Notes: a model not told the origin generated them from the letters alone. Numbered from the stretch's first letter, positions 7,399 through 16,416 are shown. The stretch: DNA of 64,000 nt from Nesterenkonia sp. LB17 (GCF_022565915.1 NZ_JAJOYX010000002.1:690293-754292); one strand, 5' to 3'. Program-made: numbers and translations.

Positions 7399-8250
7399 TC
7401 AGCCCTTGACGGCGCCCTGGGTCAGTCCGGATACGATCTGGCGCTGGAAGAGCAGCACCAGAACGACGACGGGGATGGTCACGACGATGGCAGCCGCGGA
7501 GATTGCGCCGGTGGGTTCCTCGAACTGGGAAGCCCCGGTGAAGAAGGCCAGCGCCGCAGGAACGGGTCTGGCGGCTTCGGTGGAGGTCAGCGAGATCCCA
7601 TAGACGAAGTCGTTCCAGGCGATGAAGAACGCGATGATCGCGGTGGTGAATACACCGGGCATGGCCAGCGGCACGATCGCTCGTCGGAAGGCCTGCCACT
7701 GGGTGGCGCCGTCCACCTGCGCCGCCTGCTCGAGGTCCCAGGGGATCTGCCGGAAGAACGCGGCGAGCGTCCAGATCGAGATCGGCAGCGTCAGCGACAG
7801 ATACGGGATGATCAGCCCGAGCCAGGTGTCATAGAGCCCGATGTTGCGCCACAGGTTGAACAGCGGAATGACCACTGAGATCACGGGGAAGACCGACACC
7901 GCCAGAGCGGATCCGAGGATGATCTTCTTGCCCGGAAAGTCCAGCCGCGCGATGGCGTAGGCACACAGGGTGGCCAGCACCACGGCGATGAAGGTGGCGA
8001 TCAGGGTGATGCCGATGGAGTTGCGCAGCGCCGTGAGGAACAGGCCCTGGGCGTCCCCGAAGAGGATCATCTCGTAGTTCGCCCAGGTGGGGCTGCCAGG
8101 CAGGAAGGAGGCAGTGCCGAGGTCCGCCTGAGTCTTGAAGCTGGTGGCCAGGATCGCGGCCACTGGGAACAGTGCATAGACCAGGACGACGACGCTCAGC
8201 ACCGTCCATCCCAGGCGCTGCTTTCCGGTGAGCTTGCCGTTGGAGGCCAT
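7399..8250 (-). CDS. sugB: sugar ABC transporter permease, SugB/MalG type
   Basis: 283 residues with six predicted membrane spans, starting at about 14-36. The EAA loop that contacts the ATPase is visible as EQAAQVDGATQWQAFRRAIV (about residue 170), followed by PLAMPG. Together with SugA it forms the transmembrane channel. It starts 2 bases after the sugA stop, consistent with translational coupling. The C-terminal GLTQGAVKG ending is typical of CUT1-family permeases. Confidence 0.88.
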   Translation of the reverse strand: MASNGKLTGKQRLGWTVLSVVVLVYALFPVAAILATSFKTQADLGTASFLPGSPTWANYEMILFGDAQGLFLTALRNSIGITLIATFIAVVLATLCAYAIARLDFPGKKIILGSALAVSVFPVISVVIPLFNLWRNIGLYDTWLGLIIPYLSLTLPISIWTLAAFFRQIPWDLEQAAQVDGATQWQAFRRAIVPLAMPGVFTTAIIAFFIAWNDFVYGISLTSTEAARPVPAALAFFTGASQFEEPTGAISAAAIVVTIPVVVLVLLFQRQIVSGLTQGAVKG

Positions 8251-8252
8251 CT

Positions 8253-9263
8253 CTACTTACCTCCCTTAGAGTCGGTGCCGCTGGCGAGATCGACCTTGAA
8301 CAACTTGATCGCGATGACACAGATCAGCAGCACGCAGATGAAGAGGATGACCGAGACCGCGGAGCCGAGTCCGATCTCCAACCGTCCGATGGAGGTCCGA
8401 TAGGCCAGCAGCGAGAGCACCTCGGTGCCCGCGGCGCCATTCGTCATGATGAAGACGTTGTCGAATATTCGGAAGGCGTCCAGTGCGCGGAAGAGCACTG
8501 CGACCATGATCGCAGCCTTCATGTTGGGCAGGATCACCCGGGTCATCTGCTGACGCCAGCTGGCGCCGTCGACCTTGGAGGCTTCGACGAGCTCATCGGG
8601 GACCTGGGCGAGGCCCGCCAGGAGCAGCAGGGCGATGAACGGGGTCGTCTTCCAGATCTCCGAGGCCATGATCACGGTGATCGCCGTGCCGAAGTTGGCG
8701 AACCAGTCGAGGTCGCTGTCGATCCCGGGGACCCAGCCGAACCAGTTGTTCACGAAGCCTGAGTTGATGTCGAACATGTAGAACCAGGCGAAGGCGGAGA
8801 CCACGGTGATGATGCCGTAGGGAACGAGGATTGCGGTGCGCAGCGCCCCACGGATCCGCTTCAGCGCCTTATGCATCACCAGCGCCAGCGCGAAGCCGAG
8901 GACCAGCTCGACAGCCACGGTGACCACGGTGACCAGCAAGGTCACCAGCAGCGCCCGCCAGAAGACCCCGGTGTCGGAGAGGATCGTCAGGTAGTTCTGC
9001 AGGAACACGAAGGAGCGCTCATCCGGTGCCGTCAGGCGGAAGGAGAACATCGAATCGTAGATGGCCTGCGCGATCGGGTAGGCAGTGACCGCGAGCATGA
9101 CGAAGAACGCTGGTCCCGCGATGAGCCAGCCCAGGCGAGCCTCTGACTTCGCGCGGTTGGTCCGTTTCGCGTTGTTGCCGTTCTTGCGGTCTGCGCTCTT
9201 GCCTTTGGATGACTCGGCGCTCTCGCGCTTCTGCCTCCGCGAGGTTTCTGGTGCGGTCGTCAC
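8253..9263 (-). CDS. sugA: sugar ABC transporter permease, SugA/MalF type
   Basis: 336 residues. A Lys/Arg-rich cytosolic N-terminus (about 1-45) precedes six predicted membrane spans. The EAA loop ELVEASKVDGASWRQQM lies near residue 225. The GTG start overlaps the stop of lpqY (GTGA), indicating translational coupling. It pairs with SugB as the channel of the LpqY-SugABC-type importer. The N-terminal basic extension is longer than in many homologues, but a basic lead is common in this group. Confidence 0.88.
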   Translation of the reverse strand: MTTAPETSRRQKRESAESSKGKSADRKNGNNAKRTNRAKSEARLGWLIAGPAFFVMLAVTAYPIAQAIYDSMFSFRLTAPDERSFVFLQNYLTILSDTGVFWRALLVTLLVTVVTVAVELVLGFALALVMHKALKRIRGALRTAILVPYGIITVVSAFAWFYMFDINSGFVNNWFGWVPGIDSDLDWFANFGTAITVIMASEIWKTTPFIALLLLAGLAQVPDELVEASKVDGASWRQQMTRVILPNMKAAIMVAVLFRALDAFRIFDNVFIMTNGAAGTEVLSLLAYRTSIGRLEIGLGSAVSVILFICVLLICVIAIKLFKVDLASGTDSKGGK

Positions 9264-10570
9264 AGGAGACGCTCCCCTCTGAGCACTTCAACGATGAAGG
9301 CATCGGTCTGCGCGGGGGTCTGCTCGGCGCGGACCCCGGAGATGGGTGTGAAGTCTTGCTGGATCGCGGTGGAGATCTCGTTGTAGAAGGGAGTCTGAGG
9401 TCTCGGGGCTGCATTTTCGAGCGCCTCCCGGATGGCGTCGGCCATCGGGAAGTTGTCCTCGAGGGCTGGATCCTCGTAGGCGGCCTCCGATGACGGCGGG
9501 TTGCCGTTGGTGATGAAGTACTCCGTCTGGTTCTCCGGCTGCACGATGCACTCGATGGCCTCGAAGGCGAGATCCTGGTTGAGGGAGTCGGCGCCCACCG
9601 CGAGGTTGATTCCGCCCAGCGGAGGCGCGGACGGGGTGTCCTCGTCGACGCGGGGGTACTGCGCCCAGCCGATGTCATCGACGAGCTCCTCGTCCAATGC
9701 ACCTTCCTCGGCGGCTGCGTTTGTCGCCGGCCAGACGAAGGGCCAGTTGACCATGAAGGAGCCCTCATCTCGCTGGAACAGCAGCATCGACTGGTTCTCA
9801 TCCATGGAGGCGACTCCGGGCCCTGCCAGACCCTCGGTGCCGATCAGGCCGATGATCTCCGCGGCCCGCATCCCCTGCTCAGTGTCGAGGTTGGTCTGCA
9901 GCTCTGCGGCAGGGGCCTCGGGGTTCGCCAGGATCGACTCGTCCTGGGACTCCACCAGCGCGTTGAGCCAGACCGTCATGGACTCGGCCCGGACCCCCTG
10001 GACGCCGAGGAGCTTGTCCTGTTCGAGCGCGGTGTCGATGACCTGGTCCCAGGTGATCGGCTGCTCCATGTCCAGACCTGCTTCTTCGACCACAGATTTG
10101 CGGTACCAGAGGAGCTGCGTGTTGGCCCAGAACGGGACGGTGACCAGTTCGTCGTTCCACATCGCGCCGGCCAGCGCTCCTTCGAGGGTGTCCTCGGTGG
10201 TGCGTTCAGCGACGTCGTCCGGGACCGGGGCCAGGAATTCGGGCTCCGCAAGTTCAGGGATGAACGGGGGGTCCAAGGACATGATGTCCAGCGATGAGTC
10301 GTTGGCCGCCAGACGGCGGGCCAGCTGTTCCCGCTGGGAGGGGGCGTCGGCCGGGAGCAGCGACGTCTGGATCACGTAGGCGCCCTCTGCTTCTTCGGTG
10401 CAGACCTGCGCGAGGGCCACCTGTCCGCCGTCGTCCGGGTTGATGTACCAGGTGAGGACCGGCACGTCCTCACTGTCCGAGCAGCCGCTCAGCAGGATGG
10501 CCGCCGCGAGTGCGGCGCCTGATGCGCGAGCCGTCCGTCCCCTGCGCGGGGAGCCTTGGGATTCACCCAT
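9260..10570 (-). CDS. lpqY: LpqY-like sugar-binding lipoprotein (probably trehalose)
   Basis: 436 residues. Lipoprotein signal peptide: RRGRTAR, a short hydrophobic stretch, then the lipobox LLSGC, so it is anchored outside the membrane. Two family stretches, REQLARRLAAND followed by SLDIMSLD and later NTQLLWYRKS, match LpqY of M. tuberculosis, the trehalose receptor of LpqY-SugABC. The start at 10570 is chosen over an upstream in-frame start because GAGAGGTGG stands just before it. First gene of the importer operon. Substrate assignment is by family resemblance only. Confidence 0.82.
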   Translation of the reverse strand: MGESQGSPRRGRTARASGAALAAAILLSGCSDSEDVPVLTWYINPDDGGQVALAQVCTEEAEGAYVIQTSLLPADAPSQREQLARRLAANDSSLDIMSLDPPFIPELAEPEFLAPVPDDVAERTTEDTLEGALAGAMWNDELVTVPFWANTQLLWYRKSVVEEAGLDMEQPITWDQVIDTALEQDKLLGVQGVRAESMTVWLNALVESQDESILANPEAPAAELQTNLDTEQGMRAAEIIGLIGTEGLAGPGVASMDENQSMLLFQRDEGSFMVNWPFVWPATNAAAEEGALDEELVDDIGWAQYPRVDEDTPSAPPLGGINLAVGADSLNQDLAFEAIECIVQPENQTEYFITNGNPPSSEAAYEDPALEDNFPMADAIREALENAAPRPQTPFYNEISTAIQQDFTPISGVRAEQTPAQTDAFIVEVLRGERLL

Positions 10571-10606
10571 GAATCTTCCACCTCTCGTCACCCGGCGTGG
10601 TGGCCC

Positions 10607-10631
10607 GGCCACTTAATGTGGCCTAGGTCAC
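10607..10631. promoter_or_regulatory. two overlapping palindromes, candidate operator of the lpqY operon
   Basis: GGCCAC-TTAAT-GTGGCC (10607-10623) is a perfect 6-bp inverted repeat. It overlaps the near-perfect GTGGCCTAGGTCAC (10618-10631). Both lie immediately downstream of the lpqY -10 box, where a bound repressor would block transcription. Sugar importers of this type are often controlled by LacI or ROK repressors, but none is adjacent here. Confidence 0.5.
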
Positions 10632-10643
10632 TACGTGTGAGCG

Positions 10644-10671
10644 AGCCTACACCTCAGCTCCCGTCCAGCAA
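10644..10671 (-). promoter_or_regulatory. candidate promoter of the lpqY-sugABC operon
   Basis: Minus-strand TTGCTG (10666-10671), a 16-base spacer, then TAGGCT (10644-10649). It lies in the 135-bp gap between the clpX end and lpqY and is followed by the palindromes at 10607-10631. Confidence 0.5.
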
Positions 10672-10705
10672 ATAGACAGGCGCAAAAAAGGGTCGAAGAG
10701 GCAGG

Positions 10706-11998
10706 TCAGGCGGATTTCTTGCGGAACTTTTTGGCTTCGGACAGGGTGACCAGCTCCGCCTCGGCGCCCTCGCGGACCACGGCTGCGGTGATGGTCACCG
10801 AGGCGACGTCATCGCGGGAGGGCAGCTCGAACATCACAGGTCCCAGCACATTCTCCAGGATGGATCGCAGACCGCGCGCACCGGTGCCACGCAGCTCTGC
10901 CTGCTCCACCACGGCGCCCAGCGCCTCGGGGGTGAACTCGAGCTCGATCCCGTCGATGGAGAAGATCTTCTGGTACTGCTTGACCAATGCATTCCGGGGC
11001 TTGGTCAGGATGTCGGTGAGCGCCGCGGCGTCGAGCTGTTCGACCGTGGCGATGACCGGGAGCCGCCCGATGAGTTCGGGGATGAGCCCGAACTTGTGCA
11101 GGTCCTCCGGTTCGACGTCCGCGTAGCTGGCCTCGCTCTTGGTGATCGTCGACAGCGGTGCGCCGAAGCCGATCCCCTTGCGGCCGGCCCGTGACTCGAT
11201 GAGCTCCTCAAGACCGGCGAAGGCACCGGCGACGATGAACAGGATGTTCGAGGTGTCGATCTGGATGAATTCCTGCTGGGGGTGCTTGCGTCCACCCTGC
11301 GGGGCCACCGAGGCTACCGTCCCCTCGAGGATCTTCAGCAGGGCCTGCTGGACGCCCTCGCCGGAGACGTCGCGGGTGATGGAGGGGTTCTCCGACTTTC
11401 GCGAGATCTTATCGATCTCGTCGATGTAGATGATGCCCTGCTCGGCCTTCTTGACGTCTCCGTCGGCGGCCTGGATGAGCTTCAGCAGGATGTTCTCCAC
11501 GTCTTCCCCGACGTAGCCGGCCTCGGTGAGGCTGGTGGCGTCGGCGACGATGAAGGGCACCTGGAGCTTCCTGGCCAGAGACTGCGCCAGGTAGGTCTTT
11601 CCTGAGCCGGTCGGGCCGACCATCATGATGTTGGACTTGCCGATCTCGACGTCGTCCAGAGGGCCCTTCTCCAGAGAAGTGGTCTTCTTCGCCGAACCTG
11701 TGGCCTGGATACGCTTGTAATGGTTGTGCACGGCCACGGAGAGGGTGCGCTTGGCCTTGTCCTGCCCGACCACGTACTCGTCGAGGAAATCATAGATCTC
11801 ACGCGGTTTGGGCAGCTCGAAATCGTCGGGCTCCTGGACCTCATTGAGGTATTCCTCGATGATCTCGTTGCAGAGCTCGATGCACTCGTCGCAGATGTAG
11901 ACGCCGGGGCCGGCGATCAGCTTGTACCGGACCTGCTTCTGGCTCTTGCCGCAGAACGAGCACTTGAGCAGATCTGCGCTCTCACCGATACGTGCCAT
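10706..11998 (-). CDS. clpX: ATP-dependent Clp protease ATP-binding subunit ClpX
   Basis: 430 residues. N-terminal C4 zinc finger with C13, C16, C36 and C39, which recognises substrates and adaptors. Walker A GPTGSGKT at 128-135, Walker [10 protein letters not shown], then arginine-finger and sensor motifs in the AAA+ core and the small C-terminal domain. It unfolds tagged proteins and feeds them into ClpP. It lies downstream of clpP1-clpP2 but a very strong hairpin separates them, so it probably has its own promoter. GAAGGGGATC provides the ribosome-binding site. Confidence 0.97.
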   Translation of the reverse strand: MARIGESADLLKCSFCGKSQKQVRYKLIAGPGVYICDECIELCNEIIEEYLNEVQEPDDFELPKPREIYDFLDEYVVGQDKAKRTLSVAVHNHYKRIQATGSAKKTTSLEKGPLDDVEIGKSNIMMVGPTGSGKTYLAQSLARKLQVPFIVADATSLTEAGYVGEDVENILLKLIQAADGDVKKAEQGIIYIDEIDKISRKSENPSITRDVSGEGVQQALLKILEGTVASVAPQGGRKHPQQEFIQIDTSNILFIVAGAFAGLEELIESRAGRKGIGFGAPLSTITKSEASYADVEPEDLHKFGLIPELIGRLPVIATVEQLDAAALTDILTKPRNALVKQYQKIFSIDGIELEFTPEALGAVVEQAELRGTGARGLRSILENVLGPVMFELPSRDDVASVTITAAVVREGAEAELVTLSEAKKFRKKSA

Positions 11999-12060
11999 GG
12001 ACGTGGATCCCCTTCGGAACTGTTGTGCTTTCGGCTCTAGCGTACTTCAGGGCGCTGACA

Positions 12061-12095
12061 CGTTCGGGGACGTTCCTGTGGAACGTCCCCGAACG
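12061..12095 (-). terminator. perfect 16-bp stem-loop between clpP2 and clpX
   Basis: CGTTCGGGGACGTTCC (12061-12076) pairs perfectly with its complement at 12080-12095 around a TGT loop. It stands 26 bases past the clpP2 stop. There is no U-tract, as is common for actinobacterial terminators. Confidence 0.75.
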
Positions 12096-12120
12096 GGTCG
12101 CATCTTGTCGCTGAAAAGCG

Positions 12121-12789
12121 TCAGAGTGGGAGCTTGCGGGAGGCCAGAACCTCATCCACCAGGCCGTAGTCCTTCGCGCCGGCGGCGGAGAGGAACTTGT
12201 CACGGTCGATGTCCTCGGCGATCTCGTCCGGGGACTTCTTGGTGAGGTCTCCCAGCACGTCTTCCATCCAGGTGCGGATGCGCCGCACCTCATCGGCCTG
12301 GATCTGCAGATCCGTGGCGGTGCCACGGGTGCCGCCCACGGCGGGCTGGTGGATCAGCACGCGCGCGTTGGGCAGGGCCAGCCGCTTGCCGGGCGTGCCG
12401 GCGGCGAGCAGCACCGCGGCTGCGGAGGCTGCCTGACCCAGGCAGACCGTCTGGATGTGCGGCCGGACGAACTGCATCGTGTCGTAGATGGCGGTCATGG
12501 CCGTGAACGATCCGCCCGGGGAGTTGATGTAGAGCGTGATGTCGCGCTCGGAGTCCATCGACTCCAGCACGAGAAGCTGCGCCATGATGTCATCGGCCGA
12601 GGCGTCGTCGACCTGGCTGCCCAGGAACACGATGCGATCTTCGAAGAGCTTCGCGTAGGGGTCCTGGCGCTTGAAGCCGTAGGGGGTGCGCTCCTCGAAG
12701 GAGGGAAGGATATAGCGTGAATCCGGCATGGCGGGGCCGGTTGGCTGCGCCGAGGGAAGGCCTGGTGCCGAAGGATCAATTGGGTTCAT
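12121..12789 (-). CDS. clpP2: ATP-dependent Clp protease proteolytic subunit, ClpP2-like
   Basis: 222 residues. Catalytic serine S122 in GQAASAA and histidine H147 in [10 protein letters not shown], with the handle region and the oxyanion YINSPGGSF segment. The GQAASAA context and the longer N-terminal extension match mycobacterial ClpP2 rather than ClpP1. ClpP1 and ClpP2 form a mixed tetradecamer in Actinobacteria, docked by ClpX or ClpC. It is the second gene of the clpP1-clpP2 pair with a 65-bp gap. Confidence 0.95.
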   Translation of the reverse strand: MNPIDPSAPGLPSAQPTGPAMPDSRYILPSFEERTPYGFKRQDPYAKLFEDRIVFLGSQVDDASADDIMAQLLVLESMDSERDITLYINSPGGSFTAMTAIYDTMQFVRPHIQTVCLGQAASAAAVLLAAGTPGKRLALPNARVLIHQPAVGGTRGTATDLQIQADEVRRIRTWMEDVLGDLTKKSPDEIAEDIDRDKFLSAAGAKDYGLVDEVLASRKLPL

Positions 12790-12854
12790 GTCAGATGTGC
12801 TCCTGTGGTCCTGGTGCGAATCGTTGGCTGAGGGTGATCTGCTCCCGTGAGGGC

Positions 12855-13463
12855 TCAGACTCCCCCGCCGCCGGAGACGGTGGAAGACCGCTGGGCGATC
12901 TTGTCGAAGAATCCATACGCAAGGCCATCCTCAGCGGTGAACCACTTGTCGCGTGCGTTGTCCCGCAGGATCGTCTCAATGCTCTGGCCGGTCTGATCGG
13001 CCGTGAGCTCAGCCATGACCTGCTTCATGTGCTGGATCAGCTGCGCCTGGATGCGGACGTCAGACTCGGTGCCGCCGATGCCGCCGGAGGGCTGGTGCAT
13101 CAGGATGCGCGCATGCGGGGTGGCGAAGCGCTTGCCCGGGGTGCCCGAGGAGAGCAGGAACTGTCCCATCGAGGCGGCAAGACCGGTGGCGACGGTGACG
13201 ATGTCGTTCGGGATGAACTTCATCGTGTCGTAGATCGCCATGCCCGCGGTCACGGATCCACCTGGGGAGTTGATGTAGAGGTAGATGTCCTTCTCGGTGT
13301 CTTCGGCGGAGAGAAGGAGCAGCTGGGAACAGATGGCGTTGGCGTTGTCGTCGCGGACCTCTGAACCGAGCCAGATGATCCGTTCTTTGAGCAGACGGTT
13401 GTAGATATAGTCGTCGCGGGACGCGGCGTCCACGCTGGACATGCTCGGCAGGCTCTGGGTCAT
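12855..13463 (-). CDS. clpP1: ATP-dependent Clp protease proteolytic subunit, ClpP1-like
   Basis: 202 residues from the ATG at 13463. An upstream in-frame GTG at 13478 is less likely because GGAGG stands 8 bases before the ATG and overlaps that GTG. Catalytic S98 in GLAASMGQ and H123 in ILMHQPSGG. The context matches ClpP1 of mycobacteria. It is the first gene of the pair. The upstream 150 bp holds a partial match to the ClgR operator, too weak to annotate. Confidence 0.95.
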   Translation of the reverse strand: MTQSLPSMSSVDAASRDDYIYNRLLKERIIWLGSEVRDDNANAICSQLLLLSAEDTEKDIYLYINSPGGSVTAGMAIYDTMKFIPNDIVTVATGLAASMGQFLLSSGTPGKRFATPHARILMHQPSGGIGGTESDVRIQAQLIQHMKQVMAELTADQTGQSIETILRDNARDKWFTAEDGLAYGFFDKIAQRSSTVSGGGGV

Positions 13464-13615
13464 GGACTCATCCTCCACTGGTGGGTCAAGCTGGGGTCGG
13501 CACTGGAAGTGCCCTCGGCAAGAACATTACTGGTTGTTCCGCTCCAGGTGAGCCCCTGGCGCGGGACTGTTCGCTGTTGGCACACGGTTTCAACTCACAG
13601 AGAACACCTTGACGC

Positions 13616-13652
13616 GCAGAAGGGCCCCACCTGTGCGGTGACGCCCTTCTGC
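13616..13652 (-). terminator. hairpin after trigger factor
   Basis: GCAGAAGGGC (13616-13625) pairs perfectly with GCCCTTCTGC (13643-13652), 15 bases past the tig stop. It separates tig from the clpP operon. Confidence 0.75.
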
Positions 13653-13666
13653 TGCTGCGAGTTGTA

Positions 13667-15067
13667 TCAGTTCTGCTTGGTGTCCTCGGAGGCCTCGGCC
13701 TCGGTGGTCTCAGCATCGGCAGCCTCGACCTCGGCGGTCTCGGCTTCAACAGCGTCAGTCTCGTCCTCGTCACCGGCGGGGGTCACGAAGTCGGTCAGAT
13801 CGACGACGTTGCCCTCGGTGTCCTTGACGACGGCGAGCTCGAGCACCTTGGCCAGCGCCTTGCGACGGCGAACCTCTCCCATGATCATGGGGACCTGTCC
13901 GGCCTGATCGAGCATCTGCGCGAACTGGTTCGGCTCCATGCCGTACTGGGAGGCGGTGGAGACGATGTACTCGATGACCTCGCTCTGCTCGACGCCGATC
14001 TCTTCCTTCTGCGCGATCTCGTCGAGGACGAGCTCGTTGCGGAAGGCGTCGGCGGTCTGCTTGGAGAGCTCCTCGCGGTGCTCCTCGGTGTCGTGATCGT
14101 CACCGACTTCGTGGCCCTGGGAGGAGAAGTGCTGCTCGACCTGCTCTGCGATCACGGACTCGGGCACGGGGACCTCGATGAGCTCCATGAGCTTCTCGAG
14201 GACCTTGTCGCGTGCTTCCACGCCCTGCTCCACGACGAGGTTCTCCTCGGCCTTGGAGGTCAGGTCCGCGCGGAGCTCCTCGATGGTGTCGAACTCCGAG
14301 GCCAGCTGAGCGAACTCGTCGTCGGCCTCCGGAAGCTCGCGCTCCTTGACGGCCTGAAGGGTGACCTTGACCGATGCGGTCTCACCGGAGTGATCGCCGC
14401 CGGCCAGGGTGGTGTCGAAGGTGGCATCCTCGCCGGCCGAGAGACCCTCGAGGGCCTCGTCGATGCCCTCGAGCATGGTGCCTGCGCCGACCTGGTAGGA
14501 GAGGCCGGACGCGGTGTCGACCTCTTCCTCGCCCACGGTGGCGATCAGATCGATGGTGACGAAGTCGTCGTTGGCGGCGGGGCGTTCGACGTCCTTGAGC
14601 GTGCCGAACCGGCCGCGGAGCTCGTCGAGCTGCTCCTGCACGGCTGCTTCATCTGCCGAGCGTGACTCGACCTCGACCTCGAGGCCGGAGTACTCGGGCA
14701 GCTCGATGACTGGCTTGATGTCCAGCTCGCCGGTGAACTTGAGCACGCCTTCGTTGGTCTTGACGTCGGGGATCTCTTCGATCTCCACCTCAGGACGGGA
14801 CAGCGGGGCGAGATCGGCCTCGGCCAGGCCCTGCTGGTAGAAGTCGTTGAGGCCGTCGTTGATGGCCTGCTGGATGACGTACTCGCGGCCGACGCGCTGA
14901 TCGATGATCGGAGCCGGCACCTTGCCCTTGCGGAAGCCGGGGACCTGGACCTGCTCGGCGATGCTCTTGTACGCCGCCTTGATCTTGGGTTCCAGCTCCT
15001 CGGAAGTCACCTCGACGGTGAGCTTGACGCGGGTCGGGTTCAGATTCTCTACGGTGCTCTTGACCAC
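13667..15067 (-). CDS. tig: trigger factor, ribosome-bound chaperone and peptidyl-prolyl isomerase
   Basis: 466 residues. The N-terminal ribosome-binding domain (about 1-115) contains the signature GFRKGKVP near 43-50. A central FKBP-type PPIase domain (about 160-245) and a helical C-terminal chaperone domain follow. An acidic, Ala/Glu-rich tail (about 430-466) extends beyond the E. coli length and is usual in high-GC Actinobacteria. GTG start with GGAG eight bases upstream. It precedes clpP1-clpP2-clpX, the classic tig-clp arrangement, with a terminator between. Confidence 0.97.
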   Translation of the reverse strand: MVKSTVENLNPTRVKLTVEVTSEELEPKIKAAYKSIAEQVQVPGFRKGKVPAPIIDQRVGREYVIQQAINDGLNDFYQQGLAEADLAPLSRPEVEIEEIPDVKTNEGVLKFTGELDIKPVIELPEYSGLEVEVESRSADEAAVQEQLDELRGRFGTLKDVERPAANDDFVTIDLIATVGEEEVDTASGLSYQVGAGTMLEGIDEALEGLSAGEDATFDTTLAGGDHSGETASVKVTLQAVKERELPEADDEFAQLASEFDTIEELRADLTSKAEENLVVEQGVEARDKVLEKLMELIEVPVPESVIAEQVEQHFSSQGHEVGDDHDTEEHREELSKQTADAFRNELVLDEIAQKEEIGVEQSEVIEYIVSTASQYGMEPNQFAQMLDQAGQVPMIMGEVRRRKALAKVLELAVVKDTEGNVVDLTDFVTPAGDEDETDAVEAETAEVEAADAETTEAEASEDTKQN

Positions 15068-15107
15068 GTGTGGGGCTCCTGATCGATGACTGGTGAATCG
15101 TCTGCTG

Positions 15108-15181
15108 TCGGGGTGACAGGATTTGAACCTGCGGCCTCACGCTCCCAAAGCGCGCGCTCTACCAAGCTGAGCTACACCCCG
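15108..15181 (-). tRNA. tRNA-Pro (anticodon TGG)
   Basis: A full cloverleaf can be drawn on the minus strand: acceptor CGGGGTG/CACCCCG with discriminator A, D-stem GCTC/GAGC, anticodon stem CGCGC/GCGTG with loop TTTGGGA, and T-arm GCAGG TTCAAAT CCTGT. The 74-nt gene has no encoded CCA. It lies 40 bp upstream of tig. Confidence 0.95.
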
Positions 15182-15383
15182 ATCGACTGCCCGTCCTGAT
15201 GCTGGTGACCCACCGCTTGCACGGCAGACCTCCATGGGACTTCAGGCGGACCGGTCCACAGTACCGTGTCCTCCCCCAAGCCGACGAATCCTCGTCTGTG
15301 CGCCCAGGTGAGACCCGCGGAAGAGCGTCCAGACCGGCCGCGCCGCCTGGTTGTCCGGTGAGATCACGATCACTGATTCTCAA

Positions 15384-15413
15384 TTGGCGCACCCGCCGAC
15401 CTGGTGCTAGAGT
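15384..15413 (+). promoter_or_regulatory. candidate promoter for tRNA-Lys
   Basis: TTGGCG (15384-15389), an 18-base spacer, then TAGAGT (15408-15413), about 62 bases ahead of the mature tRNA. Nothing else is recognisable in the 15182-15475 gap between tRNA-Pro and tRNA-Lys. Confidence 0.45.
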
Positions 15414-15475
15414 TCTATGTCGTTGCCCTGCTGAGATGCAGAGCGGCGAAAGTCAGTACAGCGCTTGCAGTTCAA

Positions 15476-15548
15476 GGGCCTCTAGCTCAATTGGTAGAGC
15501 ATCAGACTCTTAATCTGCAGGTTTCGGGTTCAAGTCCCGAGGGGCCCA
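15476..15548 (+). tRNA. tRNA-Lys (anticodon CTT)
   Basis: Acceptor GGGCCTC/GGGGCCC with discriminator A, D-stem GCTC/GAGC, anticodon stem TCAGA/TCTGC with loop CTCTTAA, T-arm TCGGG TTCAAGT CCCGA. 73 nt, CCA not encoded. A strong terminator follows. Confidence 0.95.
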
Positions 15549-15580
15549 CTTCCACCGGGCAGGCGCTGTCCGCGATTCAG

Positions 15581-15623
15581 GCCGTCGGATCACGAGAATC
15601 TCTCGTGGACCGACGGTCTTTTT
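15581..15623 (+). terminator. rho-independent terminator of tRNA-Lys
   Basis: GCCGTCGG-AT-CACGAGA pairs with TCTCGTG-GA-CCGACGGT and is followed by CTTTTT. It is the clearest intrinsic terminator of the window. Confidence 0.85.
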
Positions 15624-15680
15624 CGTGCTCCGGCCAGAGGTTCCTGCACCTTGCCCCCGCCCCACGCTCCGCCTCGAGAC

Positions 15681-15836
15681 GAGCCGTCCGCGGCGCAGGT
15701 CGCAGAAGCGGTGAGAACAGTGCTCTCGGAAAGCTCCTATCCGGAGTCGGGCGCGGGCATTGTCGGCGGAGATCTCGGGAACTCCCCCGGTCTCGGAAGC
15801 CTCGGCGCCGTGCTAGACGCTCACCGCGCCCTCACC
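15681..15836 (+). pseudogene. possible C-terminal relic of a GT1 (macrolide-type) glycosyltransferase
   Basis: The plus frame reads EPSAAQVAEAVRTVLSESSY, followed by GDLGNSPGLGSLGAVLDAH. The pattern (amphipathic helix, VL-x-ESSY, SPGLGSL) resembles the last helices of MGT-family glycosyltransferases. Nothing upstream encodes the rest of the enzyme: the tRNA-Lys terminator lies 58 bases before it. No start codon or ribosome-binding site suits an independent small gene. I read it as a decayed fragment, perhaps left by an insertion-deletion at the tRNA. The rest of the gap to 15856 holds nothing I can recognise. Confidence 0.3.
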
Positions 15837-15856
15837 GCAGCGTCGACCCGGAACCG

Positions 15857-16375
15857 TCAGGCCGCGTTCATCCGCTCGACGACGTCCATGAAGTAGTCGA
15901 TGAACTCGTAGAAGTCTTCCACGTCCCGTCCCTGATGCAGCGCGATCTCCGGGAACTGATCGAAGCTCACCTCCTCATGGAGGTCAAGCTTCATCCGTCG
16001 TCCGGTGGAAAGGGTCACCTCCACGAAATTGTCCTGAGACGCCATCCCGGCGAGGTTCGTGAGGTTCACCAGGGTGGGGATGGCGGCCGCAGCACGTCCC
16101 GGTTCTTCACCCTGCTGCAACGACTGCACCCGGCACAGCGCGTCGTCGAGATCCACTGGACAGAGCACGATCTCGACAGGCTCGCGGCGGTAGCCCACCA
16201 GCAGCAGAGACCCGCCCCAGGCACGGGCGGCGCCGATCTTCGCAGGGGCTCCCAGACGGTCCACCGTGCAGAGGATGTTGTAGGACCCGAAGTTCATCAC
16301 CGAGGCGTCGAAGCTTGCGCGCAGGGCGTCGACCAGGTGCTGCTCCGGCTGGCTGCGCTCGGTGAGGATGACCAT
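15857..16375 (-). CDS. conserved hypothetical protein
   Basis: 172 residues, soluble, no membrane segment or signal. I recognise no domain. Visible features are an N-terminal part with MNFGSYNILCTVDR, a central YRREPVEIVLCPVDLDDALC segment, and a negatively charged C-terminus ending in FYEFIDYFMDVVERMNAA. The ATG at 16375 is preferred to the GTG one codon earlier because AGAGG stands five bases before it. Divergent from bcp, with which it appears to share a bidirectional promoter. A short single-domain regulatory or binding protein is possible, but I cannot name it. Confidence 0.65.
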   Translation of the reverse strand: MVILTERSQPEQHLVDALRASFDASVMNFGSYNILCTVDRLGAPAKIGAARAWGGSLLLVGYRREPVEIVLCPVDLDDALCRVQSLQQGEEPGRAAAAIPTLVNLTNLAGMASQDNFVEVTLSTGRRMKLDLHEEVSFDQFPEIALHQGRDVEDFYEFIDYFMDVVERMNAA

Positions 16376-16409
16376 CACTGCCTCTACTCTCGCGGGGGCT
16401 TGGTCGATC

Positions 16410-16416
16410 TATTCTA
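16410..16416. promoter_or_regulatory. overlapping divergent -10 elements between the hypothetical gene and bcp
   Basis: TATTCT on the plus strand (16410-16415) and TAGAAT on the minus strand (16411-16416) share five positions. Similar geometry is seen at 33737-33746. The bcp leader would be about 45 bases and the hypothetical gene leader about 30 bases. Confidence 0.45.

Noticed and set aside
13570-13582. possible ClgR operator upstream of clpP1 (CGCTGTTGGCA)
   Set aside because: Two mismatches to the published consensus in the core positions; too weak without a known regulator.
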